From: Synechococcus sp. SP2 MAG
GTDB lineage: Bacteria > Cyanobacteriota > Cyanobacteriia > PCC-6307 > Cyanobiaceae
Assembly (NCBI GenBank): GCA_030756895.1
Contig: JAVBIX010000027.1
Location: 1-38,975, forward strand
Direction of reading: 5' to 3'
Length of the DNA stretch: 38,975 nucleotides
A model generated the notes under the pieces. The model ran no database searches. It had not been told where the DNA came from and saw only the letters and a list, made by a program, of their open reading frames with translations. The position numbers and the translations under genes were made by a program. The stretch's first letter is position 1. Each line of letters starts with the position of its first letter. Positions 18,592 to 26,900 of this stretch are shown here, piece by piece.

Positions 18592-18694
18592 GCGCTCATC
18601 CATTGTTTCGATGATTAAGGCATTGATGCCGATTATCAGGATTTGTCTCGCAAGGTTTTCATTTAATTTTGGAAACGCTTATTTGTAGACGTGT

Positions 18695-19603
18695 TCAGAA
18701 CAACAATTGGAAGCGCCTGCTGCTAGCTTCGCTCGCATCAACTCCGCTTTCTGTCTCTTCCGCAGGCCATTGTGTGTCGAGATAACTCACTCCATTCCGA
18801 TAAAAAGGACGGGCTTTGAGTCGACTTGTTTGGAGATCTGTTGTTCCCATGGTGGTGATTAACTTGCCTAACTCCATAGGACCAAGATCTGTTTCAAGAT
18901 TACGTCCAGCTGCCGTGACCAGGGCTGGCAGACGGATTAGATGCTGAGGTTGGATGAGTTTGTTGAACAGACTTTTCAACACGAGTTGTTGTCGGTCAAG
19001 TCGTCCTAAATCACCCTGTCCATCGTGGCGCCAGCGTAGAAATCCTTCAAGCTCACGTCCTTTAAGGACCTGGCGCCCTGGTTGAAGATCAATCAGTAAT
19101 CCTTGGCTTTTATCTCGGTAGTAGAGGCGTTTTGGTACATCAACTTCTAGACCCCCTAGTAAATCACTTATGGTGCGAATTCCTTCTAGATTAACGAGTA
19201 TATGATGATTAATTGGGCGACCCATTAAGCGTGTTAGTTCCGTTTTGACAGCATCTGGACCGCCTCTGGCATGGAGTGCATTGGCCTTCATGGGTCCAAA
19301 GCTGCGCGAATCTATATAGCTGTCTCTCGGAACTTGAATGATAGAAGTATCTCCATTCTCAATACTCAGTATGAAAATAGTGTCTGTATTACCGCCTCCA
19401 GCATCCATGCCGAGAACCACGATATTCTCATCATTAAAACTTGACCAGCCTTCGAATGGGTTGCTGATTGAGGTCAGCTTGGGGAGTTCTGTTGATGGAA
19501 TAAGAGATCGGCTGAGAGGTATCGATAGCAGCAATCCACCAAAGAGTCCAAGCACTGCTGCTGTGAACAGGGATTTTTTGTTCGGACTTCTTTGGCCGTT
19601 CAT
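18695..19603 (-). CDS. LytR-CpsA-Psr (LCP) family protein
   Basis: The 302-residue product has one N-terminal membrane anchor (about 11-32, SLFTAAVLGLFGGLLLSIPL) and an extracytoplasmic LCP domain. The domain is recognised by NIVVLGMDAGGGNTDTIFILSI, QVPRDSYID, and the Asp/Arg-rich LRWRHDGQGDLGRLDRQQLVLKSL. LCP enzymes transfer undecaprenyl-linked glycans to peptidoglycan or proteins. In cyanobacteria the glycan is not established. The conserved Arg of the VPRD loop and the RWRxDxxGDLGR motif are intact. It is the last gene of a minus-strand unit after the antiporter (67-base gap) and is followed by a terminator. Confidence 0.92.
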   Translation of the reverse strand: MNGQRSPNKKSLFTAAVLGLFGGLLLSIPLSRSLIPSTELPKLTSISNPFEGWSSFNDENIVVLGMDAGGGNTDTIFILSIENGDTSIIQVPRDSYIDSRSFGPMKANALHARGGPDAVKTELTRLMGRPINHHILVNLEGIRTISDLLGGLEVDVPKRLYYRDKSQGLLIDLQPGRQVLKGRELEGFLRWRHDGQGDLGRLDRQQLVLKSLFNKLIQPQHLIRLPALVTAAGRNLETDLGPMELGKLITTMGTTDLQTSRLKARPFYRNGVSYLDTQWPAEETESGVDASEASSRRFQLLF

Positions 19604-19670
19604 CTGTAAATCTTAGGTCTGTTTCTTCAACCGTTGGATTGTGTTGATGTTTGTGTGCTGAGAACCATGA

Positions 19671-21761
19671 TCAGTTGAGGGGATCGCTGATCATTAGGGC
19701 GGGACAGCCCAACTGATGTACCAAATTGCTCGTGCGATCACTGGCCGGAATGGGGAGGCCAGCGACCCGCCGTCGTTGTGATCGCAAGATCACGAGATCT
19801 TGGTTCTTGCTGAACCAGTGGATTTTTGAATCGATGCCAGGTCCCTGCAGCAATTTGATGTGAATTTGTTGGCTAGCAATGTTGCGAGGACACCAACTCA
19901 TCAGTTGCTGCTCCATCCAGGATCGTTCGTGTCGGTTAAAGCGTGGATCATGGATGTGGAGAAGACTAATGGTGGTGGATGTTGGGTCTGGTGCGGTGGA
20001 TAGGAGCCTTAGGGCGAGCTCAAATTGTTCGCGTGCACTTGCCGATAGATCTTTGATTGGAACCAGGATTTGGTTGAGATCATTGAGTTCTCGTCGCCCA
20101 AGATTGGCCACTACCACTGGGCAATGCGCGGTTCGGCAGACCCCGTCAACCAGATCTCCAAGGAGCCACCTGCGTAGAGGGTCAGGCCGTCCTGCTCCGA
20201 TCAAAAGCAGATCGGCGCCCTCCTCTAAAGCGCTTCGGCTCATGCCCGCAGCGATGTCATCATCCACGCGCAGCAGACACCGCGTGGTTGCCGTGAGACC
20301 CTCACCGTTGGTAGCGGCCTGATTCAGCCTGGTTCTTGCGGCGGACAGCGCTCGATTTAAGCCACCGCGAGCCTCTTCGAGGCTTGGACTCACGAGTGCG
20401 AGGGGCAGGAGTTGTCCGTTGTGATCGCCTTCTCCCTGGGAGAGTCGAGCGGCCAGTTTCAGCAGGCTCAACTCTGTGTCTGGATTGGCAACTGGGACCA
20501 ACACTTTCAGAGGGCGTCGTACCACCTCTCCGGGGACCTCTTGATCTTCATCGAGCCCTGTTGTGCCGTATGGGGAGCGCTCATTCGGTTCCATTAGGGC
20601 CACAACGGAGCGTGTGGTGAGGGTTGGACCGAGCGTTGCCGTCACAACCATCACGGCAAGAACGGCATTGAGCACTGTGTTGTCGAGTAAGCCTGCCTGA
20701 AAACCAATGAACGCGGTTGCAAGTGTGGCAGCCACCTTGGGCATGGCCAGAGACCACATCAGCAGCACTTGATTGGGGCTGTAGCGGAACCAGCGCCCAG
20801 CAATTACTGCAGCAAGTGCTTTGCATCCCAAAGCTCCAGTAAGCATTAGGGCTGTGAACTCGATGTTGCTGATGCTGTCGGCGAGGCTGCCGAGATCGAG
20901 CAGCAGTCCCAAATGAATGAAGAAAATGGGGATGAATAAGGCTCCCCCTACAAAGATCACCTGCTCTTTGACCTTGCCTTCTGGAAGGACAGAATTCACT
21001 GCAAGCCCAGCCAGAAAAGCGCCAACGATTTTTTCAACTCCTGCGAGCTCAGCGCCGAGTGAGGCCACAAACAAGGTGAGTAATACTGCTAGAAATACCC
21101 GGTTTTCATCGATAACATTGCGCATCCATAGATGTCGCCCAATCATTCGAATTCCGATGACGACGACACACGCAAAGACGCCGACACTGATAAGCAGCGC
21201 AGTAAAGCTGCTCGGTGTGAGATTTCCTTTGCCCAGCCCTAGGGCAACAGCAAGCAACAACAACGCTGCGATGTCGGTGAAAATCGTGCTTCCAACGCTC
21301 ACGATCACCGATTCGTCTCGCTGGGCTCCATAACTCCTCACGATTGGATACCCGAGTGGAGTGTGCGTTGCCATCAGTGCTCCCAACAGGAGACTGGGCA
21401 CTAAGGGAAAGCCAAAGATCTGTCCGATCCCGAACCCCGTGCCAACTCCGAGCACAAAGATCAGGGCCCCAAATGTTACGGAGCGTCTTTTGACCCTGTT
21501 GAACTCTTCGAGGTCGATTTCCAGCCCGACTGTGAACAGCAGATAAATGGCTCCGATATCGGAGAGAAGGGTGATCGTTTCACTTTTGGCATCGATCCAA
21601 TGCAAAACATGGGGACCGACCAATACGCCAGCGGCTAAAAGTCCGACAAGATCAGGAAGCCTTAACCGTCTTGTTAAAGGAGGAATTAAGACGCTGATCG
21701 CAACAAGCTGGGCAAAAATGCCCAGTGGGTGATGCATCAGGTGGGACAGCGAAGTAGCCAT
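19671..21761 (-). CDS. Kef/CPA2-type cation:proton antiporter with C-terminal USP domains
   Basis: This is a 696-residue membrane protein. About residues 10-390 form a CPA2 sodium/potassium-proton exchanger domain with a dozen or so hydrophobic segments (LPDLVGLLAAGVLVGPHVL, LMATHTPLGYPIV, FTDIAALLLLAVALG with a likely transport Asp). The remaining third is cytoplasmic and holds two universal-stress-protein-like folds. The first starts KVLVPVANPDTELSLLKLA and contains LLIGAGRPDPLRRWLLGDLVDGV, a nucleotide-binding glycine pattern. The second starts QILVPIKDLSASAREQF. There is no TrkA-N/KTN domain, so regulation probably runs through the USP part. It sits 31 bases after the ABC exporter. The transported ion cannot be read from sequence. 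Confidence 0.92.
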   Translation of the reverse strand: MATSLSHLMHHPLGIFAQLVAISVLIPPLTRRLRLPDLVGLLAAGVLVGPHVLHWIDAKSETITLLSDIGAIYLLFTVGLEIDLEEFNRVKRRSVTFGALIFVLGVGTGFGIGQIFGFPLVPSLLLGALMATHTPLGYPIVRSYGAQRDESVIVSVGSTIFTDIAALLLLAVALGLGKGNLTPSSFTALLISVGVFACVVVIGIRMIGRHLWMRNVIDENRVFLAVLLTLFVASLGAELAGVEKIVGAFLAGLAVNSVLPEGKVKEQVIFVGGALFIPIFFIHLGLLLDLGSLADSISNIEFTALMLTGALGCKALAAVIAGRWFRYSPNQVLLMWSLAMPKVAATLATAFIGFQAGLLDNTVLNAVLAVMVVTATLGPTLTTRSVVALMEPNERSPYGTTGLDEDQEVPGEVVRRPLKVLVPVANPDTELSLLKLAARLSQGEGDHNGQLLPLALVSPSLEEARGGLNRALSAARTRLNQAATNGEGLTATTRCLLRVDDDIAAGMSRSALEEGADLLLIGAGRPDPLRRWLLGDLVDGVCRTAHCPVVVANLGRRELNDLNQILVPIKDLSASAREQFELALRLLSTAPDPTSTTISLLHIHDPRFNRHERSWMEQQLMSWCPRNIASQQIHIKLLQGPGIDSKIHWFSKNQDLVILRSQRRRVAGLPIPASDRTSNLVHQLGCPALMISDPLN

Positions 21762-21792
21762 CAGTGAAGTCTTGGGATGAAAAGTTTTGGCG

Positions 21793-23604
21793 TTAGAGGC
21801 TCAGCGCTTCGTCACTGCGCAAGCCAGCTTGAACCCGCCAGAGGTCGGCGTAAGCGCCTGGTTTGTGCAGAAGTTGATCATGGGTGCCCTGTTCCACAAT
21901 GCGACCAGCATCCATCACAATGATTTGATCGGCATGTCGCACGGTGCTGAGTCGATGCGCAATGACCAGTGTGGTTCGATTCGCTGTGATGCGCATAAGC
22001 GAACGCTGAATCGCCGCTTCTGTTTCATTGTCAACAGCGGCCGTTGCTTCATCGAGGATCAATACGGGTACATTTTTTAAAATGGCCCTCGCCAAGGCGA
22101 TTCGCTGGCGTTGACCACCTGATAAACGCTGACCACGTTCCCCTACAAGAGTGTCAAATTTTTGAGGTAGTCCTTGAATAAAGGCTAGGGCTTCGGCTTG
22201 TTCAGCTGCCCAAATAACGGCCGACTTGGATGCTTGTGAAGATCCATAGGCAATATTTTCGGCGACACTTCCGTGGAAGAGGTACACGTCTTGACTCACG
22301 AGTGCAATGCAGCGACGAAGATCTTGTAGATGCAGTGATGCAATCGGGTGGTTGTCAAGAACAATCCTGCCGCTACTGATCGGATAGAGCCTCAGCAATA
22401 ATTTGACCAGTGAACTTTTACCTGATCCTGTAGCACCCACAATGCCAATTGTTTGTCCTGCACTAATTCTTAGGTCGAACTTGTTAAGAAGCGGTTCGCG
22501 ATCTTTATAGGAGAAGCAAACTTGTTCATAGCGTATATCTCCTTTGATATCACTTGGGTTGAGGCGAACGTTTCCGCTAGCGATCTGAAACGGTGTGTCG
22601 ATGAGATCGAGAATGCGTTGAGTGGAGGCCATCGATCGTTGGTAATCATCCAAGGTTCGTCCCAACGTGGTGAGAGGCCACAGCAGTCGCTGGGTAATGA
22701 AAACCAGGAAGCTGTAGGTTCCCACAGCGATTAGTCCTTGCCAAGCTTGGATGCCTCCGATCAGAAGAATCGCTAAAAATGCAAATAAGATTGCAAAGCG
22801 TATTAGGGGAATGAAGGCGGCAGAAATTCGAATCGCGTCACGATTGCACTGTCGGTAGGCATTACTTGCTGTACGAAGTTGTTCCAGTTCCCATGCTTCA
22901 GTTGCAAAGCTTTTGATGGTGAGCATTCCACCAAGATTGTTAGACAGTCGAGAGGCGAGATCTCCAGCTTTTTGGCGGACTTCGCGATATCGCGGAGCGA
23001 GGCGGCGTTGAAAATTGAGTGATCCAACAAGGATGATTGGGATCGGTAGAAATGCGAAGAGTGCCACGCCTGGCGCAAGCAGTGCCATGGCGCTACCGAC
23101 TAGCAGAACGGTGGTCACTAATTGCAGAATTTCGTTGGCGCCACGTTCAAGAAAGCGTTCGAGCTGATGGATGTCGTCACCAAGAACGGTAAGTAGCCGT
23201 CCAGTGCTGTCTCGCTCGAAAAAATCCATTTCAAGCTTCTGGAGATGGTCATAGGCTTCCAATCTCAGACTGTGTTGCGTGGTTTGTGCAAGATTGCGCC
23301 ACAAAATTCCGTAGAGATATTCAAAGAGTGATTCCGCTGTCCAGACGAGGAAGGACAGCACCGCAAGCACGATGAGTTGGCTTGGCACTGTTGTGGCACC
23401 TAAGGCCGCCAGCCACGATGAATCCTGTTGAACAACAACATCTACGGCCAGGCCGATCAGAACAGGAGGAAGTAAATCAAAGACTTTGTTGATGATCGAG
23501 CAGCTCACCGCTATCCAGACCCGTCGTCTGTAGGGCTGGAGATGGCTCAGAAGCCTTGGTAGGGCAGGCTTTATGCGTATAGGTGGAATGGGATCGGCCA
23601 TCAT
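21793..23604 (-). CDS. ABC-type exporter, fused permease and ATPase (MsbA/multidrug type)
   Basis: The 603-residue half-transporter has an N-terminal six-helix exporter domain (about 25-330), with the coupling segment DFFERDSTGRLLTVLGDDI. A nucleotide-binding domain follows, with Walker A GATGSGKS, the Q-loop region ALVSQDVYLFHGSVAENIAYG, signature LSGGQRQRIALARA, Walker B VLILDEATAAVD and switch His in VIAHRLSTVRHADQI. All motifs are intact, so it should be an active homodimeric exporter. The cargo, lipid, drug or peptide, is unknown. It starts at ATG 23604 (an ATGATG pair) and is the first gene of the unit that continues with the antiporter and LCP protein. It is divergent from the small gene at 23698. 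Confidence 0.94.
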   Translation of the reverse strand: MMADPIPPIRIKPALPRLLSHLQPYRRRVWIAVSCSIINKVFDLLPPVLIGLAVDVVVQQDSSWLAALGATTVPSQLIVLAVLSFLVWTAESLFEYLYGILWRNLAQTTQHSLRLEAYDHLQKLEMDFFERDSTGRLLTVLGDDIHQLERFLERGANEILQLVTTVLLVGSAMALLAPGVALFAFLPIPIILVGSLNFQRRLAPRYREVRQKAGDLASRLSNNLGGMLTIKSFATEAWELEQLRTASNAYRQCNRDAIRISAAFIPLIRFAILFAFLAILLIGGIQAWQGLIAVGTYSFLVFITQRLLWPLTTLGRTLDDYQRSMASTQRILDLIDTPFQIASGNVRLNPSDIKGDIRYEQVCFSYKDREPLLNKFDLRISAGQTIGIVGATGSGKSSLVKLLLRLYPISSGRIVLDNHPIASLHLQDLRRCIALVSQDVYLFHGSVAENIAYGSSQASKSAVIWAAEQAEALAFIQGLPQKFDTLVGERGQRLSGGQRQRIALARAILKNVPVLILDEATAAVDNETEAAIQRSLMRITANRTTLVIAHRLSTVRHADQIIVMDAGRIVEQGTHDQLLHKPGAYADLWRVQAGLRSDEALSL

Positions 23605-23697
23605 CTATGGCAAGACGCTCTATTCAAGCGTTGTGTTGCCCAATAGGGTCAAATCTCTTGAAACGGTGTAGACCGGAAATAGAGATCGAGGAACTGT

Positions 23698-23883
23698 ATG
23701 ACTCGTTCAAGAGCGTTCAATCGTTTTCATCGCTTCTTAGCCCGGAAGCATCGTGATGAAGTACGGAATGCCGTTTCTGTTTTGCCTTGTGATGAGGCAA
23801 GAACTCGAGAACGCATTCAAAAATTGATGGATCGCCGTTTCGTTTTGGATGAAAGATATGAAATGGAGGAGACGGCTCGATGA
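23698..23883 (+). CDS. small hypothetical protein, basic and charged
   Basis: A 61-residue reading frame with a plausible start and a highly charged, helix-forming composition (RKHRDEVRN, ARTRERIQKLMDRR, ERYEMEETAR). I do not recognise a family. It lies alone between the divergent ABC exporter and the convergent RRM gene. A GAGGAAC purine run about nine bases before the ATG could serve as ribosome binding site. No competing reading frame of better quality covers this stretch. It is probably real, but this rests on context and composition only. Confidence 0.55.
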   Translation: MTRSRAFNRFHRFLARKHRDEVRNAVSVLPCDEARTRERIQKLMDRRFVLDERYEMEETAR

Positions 23884-23902
23884 GCTGTCTCCTCCAAGTG
23901 GA

Positions 23903-24277
23903 TCACCAGCGGTTGCCGCCGCCGTAACCGCCGCCGCCGCCGCCGCCGCCGCCAGTGCCGCCGCCGCCGCCGCCATAACCGCCGCGTCCGCCGCCGCCGC
24001 CGCCATTGCCGCCGCCGCCGCCGCCGCCAGTGCGCTCACGTGGGGTCGCTTTGTTGACGCGGATCATGCGACCCATCCATTCAACGTTTTGGAGGTCGTC
24101 GATGGATTTTTGCTCGTCCTCATCTGTTGCCATTTCTACGAAGCCAAAGCCGCGCTTGCGGCCTGTTTCGCGATCGAGAGGAAGACTTGCACTCTTCACC
24201 TCTCCGTATTGACCGAACAGATCGAGTAGATCTTCTTGTTCTGCCTGAAAAGACAGATTGCCGATGTAGATGGTCAT
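23903..24277 (-). CDS. rbp: RRM-type RNA-binding protein with glycine-rich tail
   Basis: The first 80 residues form a single RRM: RNP-2 is IYIGNL at 3-8 and RNP-1 is KRGFGFVEM at about 41-49. The remaining 42 residues are almost all glycine, broken by N, R, Y and T, and end GGNRW. This is the pattern of cyanobacterial cold-inducible Rbp proteins, which bind RNA and, in some species, help anchor mRNA at membranes. The start has a good AGGA site seven bases upstream. The tail is encoded nearly only by GGC codons. It converges with the small gene at 23698 and has a 417-base upstream region. Confidence 0.93.
   Translation of the reverse strand: MTIYIGNLSFQAEQEDLLDLFGQYGEVKSASLPLDRETGRKRGFGFVEMATDEDEQKSIDDLQNVEWMGRMIRVNKATPRERTGGGGGGGNGGGGGGRGGYGGGGGGTGGGGGGGGGYGGGNRW
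23914..24031 (-). repeat. GGC trinucleotide repeat encoding the glycine tail of the RRM protein
   Basis: On the plus strand the stretch is a run of CCG/GCC triplets, interrupted by single AGT, ATT, GTA or CGT-type triplets. Blocks of five to seven identical triplets recur. Within coding sequence it gives polyglycine. Such runs expand and contract by slippage. Confidence 0.9.
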
Positions 24278-24694
24278 TTCCTGAGGGGACCGTTGGACAT
24301 TTGATCAGAGAAGTTTTGGTCCGAAAAGGAAAGTCCTTGATGCTGAAGCTGGAGAGCCGAAGCCTGGGGGAGCGAGCCGATCAGAGCCGAACATGAAGCT
24401 GATGCATCACCACGCTACAGGTTTGCCCGGAGCAACACCTCAACATTCGAAAAGAAAACCGAAAAGTTTCATTTTTTTCTCTGTTCTGTTGCATGGTCAG
24501 GAGATCCTGACCATGCGCCATATGGTTTTTCCTTTTTCAAGGCTTTGTTGAACGGCTGATCGAAACCTTGATCTCTCCCATCCAGGTTTGGCGTCTTTCA
24601 ACCAATAATCGCAATAGTCAAATCTAATATGACCTTGATTTGGGCTAATTGTTTGAAAAGAATAGTCGTGTTAAAACCGCTTGGGATCTAATGA
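24278..24694. promoter_or_regulatory. 417-base region upstream of the RRM gene
   Basis: No gene is supported here. The stretch should hold the promoter and a long 5' leader for the RRM gene on the minus strand, as is usual for cold-induced rbp genes. It contains a near-perfect inverted repeat (24491-24516), a T-rich patch at about 24524-24537, and three copies of GAGCCGA between 24350 and 24390. I cannot place a -10 box with confidence. Confidence 0.45.
24491..24516. repeat. 12-base inverted repeat in the rbp upstream region
   Basis: GCATGGTCAGGA is followed after two bases by its exact reverse complement. As RNA this is an 11-pair stem with a four-base loop on either strand. On the plus strand a TTTTT run follows eight bases after the stem. 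On the minus strand no U-run follows. It may be a terminator, a dyad operator or a leader hairpin. Confidence 0.7.
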
Positions 24695-24988
24695 TCACTC
24701 TGTTTTCAGAAGAGGGCCGTACTTTTCTGCAGCCAATTCTTTGCAGATTGCTTGGGCTTGCATGATGAAAGCAATGCCCTTAATTTCTTTCGCAAAGCAT
24801 GAACAGGTGAAATCACCCATACCCTCTGGGGGAGCATGTCCGGCTTGAGACATGGCTGCGTTGAAGCCAGCCATGCAAAGTTTCTTAATTCCTTCCGAAT
24901 CATCTGCAGCAAGCGCTAGTGATCCGTTGGTTGTGATCAGCAACGGTGTTAAACAGACGCTGATCACAAGGCGGTGATGCAAAAACAA
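24695..24988 (-). CDS. small secreted cysteine-containing protein of unknown function
   Basis: The 97-residue product begins with a Sec-type signal (basic/His n-region, LVISVCLTPLLITTNGSLALA, likely cleavage before ADD). The mature part of about 70 residues carries four cysteines (KLCMAG, TCSCF, AICKEL), which could form two disulfides in the periplasm or lumen. I do not recognise a family. The start is TTG, three bases after the stop of the DEAD-box helicase gene, so it is very likely co-transcribed with it. A later GTG would lose the basic part of the signal, which is why the TTG is preferred. The pairing of a secreted protein with an RNA helicase is unusual. Confidence 0.75.
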   Translation of the reverse strand: MFLHHRLVISVCLTPLLITTNGSLALAADDSEGIKKLCMAGFNAAMSQAGHAPPEGMGDFTCSCFAKEIKGIAFIMQAQAICKELAAEKYGPLLKTE

Positions 24989-24991
24989 GAG

Positions 24992-26797
24992 TTAGGAATC
25001 TTTGCGGATTTGAAGCTCCTGGTTCATCACTTTTAGTTGACGAAGAGAATTAAAGACGTTCTCTGGCATGCCTTTGGGAAGGTCTACAAGGCTGTGTGTT
25101 TCAAAGATCTGAATCCGTCCAATCATGCGTCCTTCCAGTCCTGATTCATTGGCAATCGCGCCAACGAGGTTGCCGGGTTTCACGCGATCGCGATGACCAA
25201 CTTCAACCCTGAACCGTTCCATGTCGTCCTCTGGTGCGCGTGATGCACGCTCTGGTCTCCTGCCACGGTCGTTGCCTCGATCTCCGCGTCGGTCATCGCG
25301 TCGGTCGTTACGCATCGGAGCCTTCAGCCAGCTTTCATCGCCTTGGACCAACAGCGGGCCTTCTCCAACAGCCAACCTCATGGCGGCCAGGGTGAGTTGG
25401 CCGGGCTCTACTTCGAGTTCTTGGGCCACTCTTTGGATGAGCTCTTGAAGCAGTGCGGTCTCTTCCTCTGGTTTGTCTTCGCTGGTGGCTTCAGCGCTGA
25501 GGCGAGTGCGAAGACGATCTAGACGACTCTGGTTGATTTCTGCATTGCTAGGAATATCCATCGGTTCGATCGCCTGTCCTACGGCGCGTTCGAGATTGCC
25601 GACGAATCTCCGTTCTCTTGGTGTGATGAACAGGATGGCTTCCCCGCTGCGTCCAGCTCGGCCAGTACGACCAATGCGGTGGACGTAAGCCTCACTATCA
25701 AAAGGCATGTCGTAGTTGATCACGAGACCGATGCGGTCAACGTCGAGACCACGAGCTGCAACATCGGTGGCAACCAGAATGTTGACGGTTCCTTTGCGCA
25801 GACGTTCCACGGTGCGCTCCCGTTGGTTTTGGGGTACGTCTCCGTTGAGCACAGCTACGTCGTGGCCGGCGGCTTCCAGGGATTCCGCAACTGTGAGAGT
25901 GATGGCTTTGGTTCGCGCAAAAATAATCACGCCTTCGCCAGTCACCGCTTCCAGCACACGGTTGAGTGCTTCGATTTTGTGAGAATTCTGCATGGTGATG
26001 CAGCGATGACGGATCCGGCGCGCCTCTTTCTCTTTCGTCTTGATCGTGATTTCTGCAGGTTCACGCAAGTAGCGCTTGGACAGCCTGCGAATTTCGTTCG
26101 GCATCGTTGCTGAAAACAGCACGACCTGACGTTCTTCAGGTAATTGCTCGAGGATCCATTCGACGTCGTCGATGAAACCCATACGCAGCATTTCATCGGC
26201 TTCGTCTAGAACGAGGCTGCGCAATCCGCTTGTATTTAGCGTTCCTTGGCGCATGTGATCCATCACGCGTCCTGGAGTTCCAACCACAACGTCAACGCCA
26301 CGCCTCAACGCGTTGATTTGGGATCGGAAATCAGAGCCTCCGTAGATCGCCAGCACGTTGAGGTGAGGATGGCCTGCGGAATATGCCTTGAACGCTTCCG
26401 CTACTTGCATCGCCAGTTCACGGGTTGGCGCCAGCACAAGCACGCTCGGGAGCGGGCTGTCGCCTTGCAATCTCTCCAATAAAGGCAGAGCAAAGGCGGC
26501 GGTTTTTCCCGTGCCTGTTTGAGCTTGGCCCACGAGATCGCGTCCCAGCATCAGCTCAGGGATGGCTGCCTTTTGGATCGGTGAGGGTTCTTTGTAGCCC
26601 TTGTCAGCAAGGGTTTTTAGGAGTGCGTCACTGAAACCGAATTCTGAAAATCCCGAGGGAGCTTCTGGTTCTTCGACGGTTTCAATCACTGTTGTGAGTA
26701 CCGCATCCGTTGTCTCAGATGTGGTGCTCTCAGAAATCTCAGACATGCTGAGATCTACTGAACAGGACCCTGAGTCCTGAGCTGGTGTATTGGTCAT
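24992..26797 (-). CDS. deaD: DEAD-box ATP-dependent RNA helicase (DeaD/CsdA type)
   Basis: The 601-residue protein has a Q-motif (GF-x(n)-PSPIQ at about 67-75), Walker A AQTGTGKT at 92-99, PTRELA, TPGR, DEAD at 198-201, SAT at 229-231, and the C-terminal helicase motifs ARGLDVDRIGLVINYD and HRIGRTGRAGR. After residue 480 comes an Arg/Asp-rich linker (DRRDDRRGDRGNDRGRR) and a DbpA/CsdA-like RNA-binding domain (RVEVGHRDRVKPGNLVGAIANESG). Such helicases unwind structured RNA during cold growth and ribosome assembly. An acidic extension of about 48 residues precedes the core. The nearby RRM gene and the co-transcribed small secreted gene form a cold-shock-like neighbourhood. Confidence 0.96.
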   Translation of the reverse strand: MTNTPAQDSGSCSVDLSMSEISESTTSETTDAVLTTVIETVEEPEAPSGFSEFGFSDALLKTLADKGYKEPSPIQKAAIPELMLGRDLVGQAQTGTGKTAAFALPLLERLQGDSPLPSVLVLAPTRELAMQVAEAFKAYSAGHPHLNVLAIYGGSDFRSQINALRRGVDVVVGTPGRVMDHMRQGTLNTSGLRSLVLDEADEMLRMGFIDDVEWILEQLPEERQVVLFSATMPNEIRRLSKRYLREPAEITIKTKEKEARRIRHRCITMQNSHKIEALNRVLEAVTGEGVIIFARTKAITLTVAESLEAAGHDVAVLNGDVPQNQRERTVERLRKGTVNILVATDVAARGLDVDRIGLVINYDMPFDSEAYVHRIGRTGRAGRSGEAILFITPRERRFVGNLERAVGQAIEPMDIPSNAEINQSRLDRLRTRLSAEATSEDKPEEETALLQELIQRVAQELEVEPGQLTLAAMRLAVGEGPLLVQGDESWLKAPMRNDRRDDRRGDRGNDRGRRPERASRAPEDDMERFRVEVGHRDRVKPGNLVGAIANESGLEGRMIGRIQIFETHSLVDLPKGMPENVFNSLRQLKVMNQELQIRKDS

Positions 26798-26804
26798 TCT
26801 TGAA

Positions 26805-26837
26805 AGGCAATTGCCTGATTAATCCTTTAAATCAGGC
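26805..26837 (-). promoter_or_regulatory. inverted repeats in the deaD 5' leader
   Basis: GCCTGATT at 26813-26820 and AATCAGGC at 26830-26837 are exact reverse complements around a nine-base loop. They overlap a second palindrome, AGGCAATTGCCT at 26805-26816, next to the start codon at 26797. The two hairpins are mutually exclusive as RNA, so they could act as a switch over the ribosome binding site. This is inference. Confidence 0.5.
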
Positions 26838-26900
26838 TTGCAACGTCCAATCGGCCTGAGCCGCGCTGTATTGCTTGCCTTTCGATCAAAGGTTGAAAAT

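Noticed and set aside
23737-24039. 100-residue alanine-rich minus-strand frame
   Set aside because: It is the GGC repeat of the RRM gene read in a shifted frame. Polyalanine arises from the repeat, not from a gene.
1009-25191. HIP1 octamers GCGATCGC at 1009, 18382 and 25184
   Set aside because: Three in 39 kb are too few to be a repeat family. They lie inside coding sequence.
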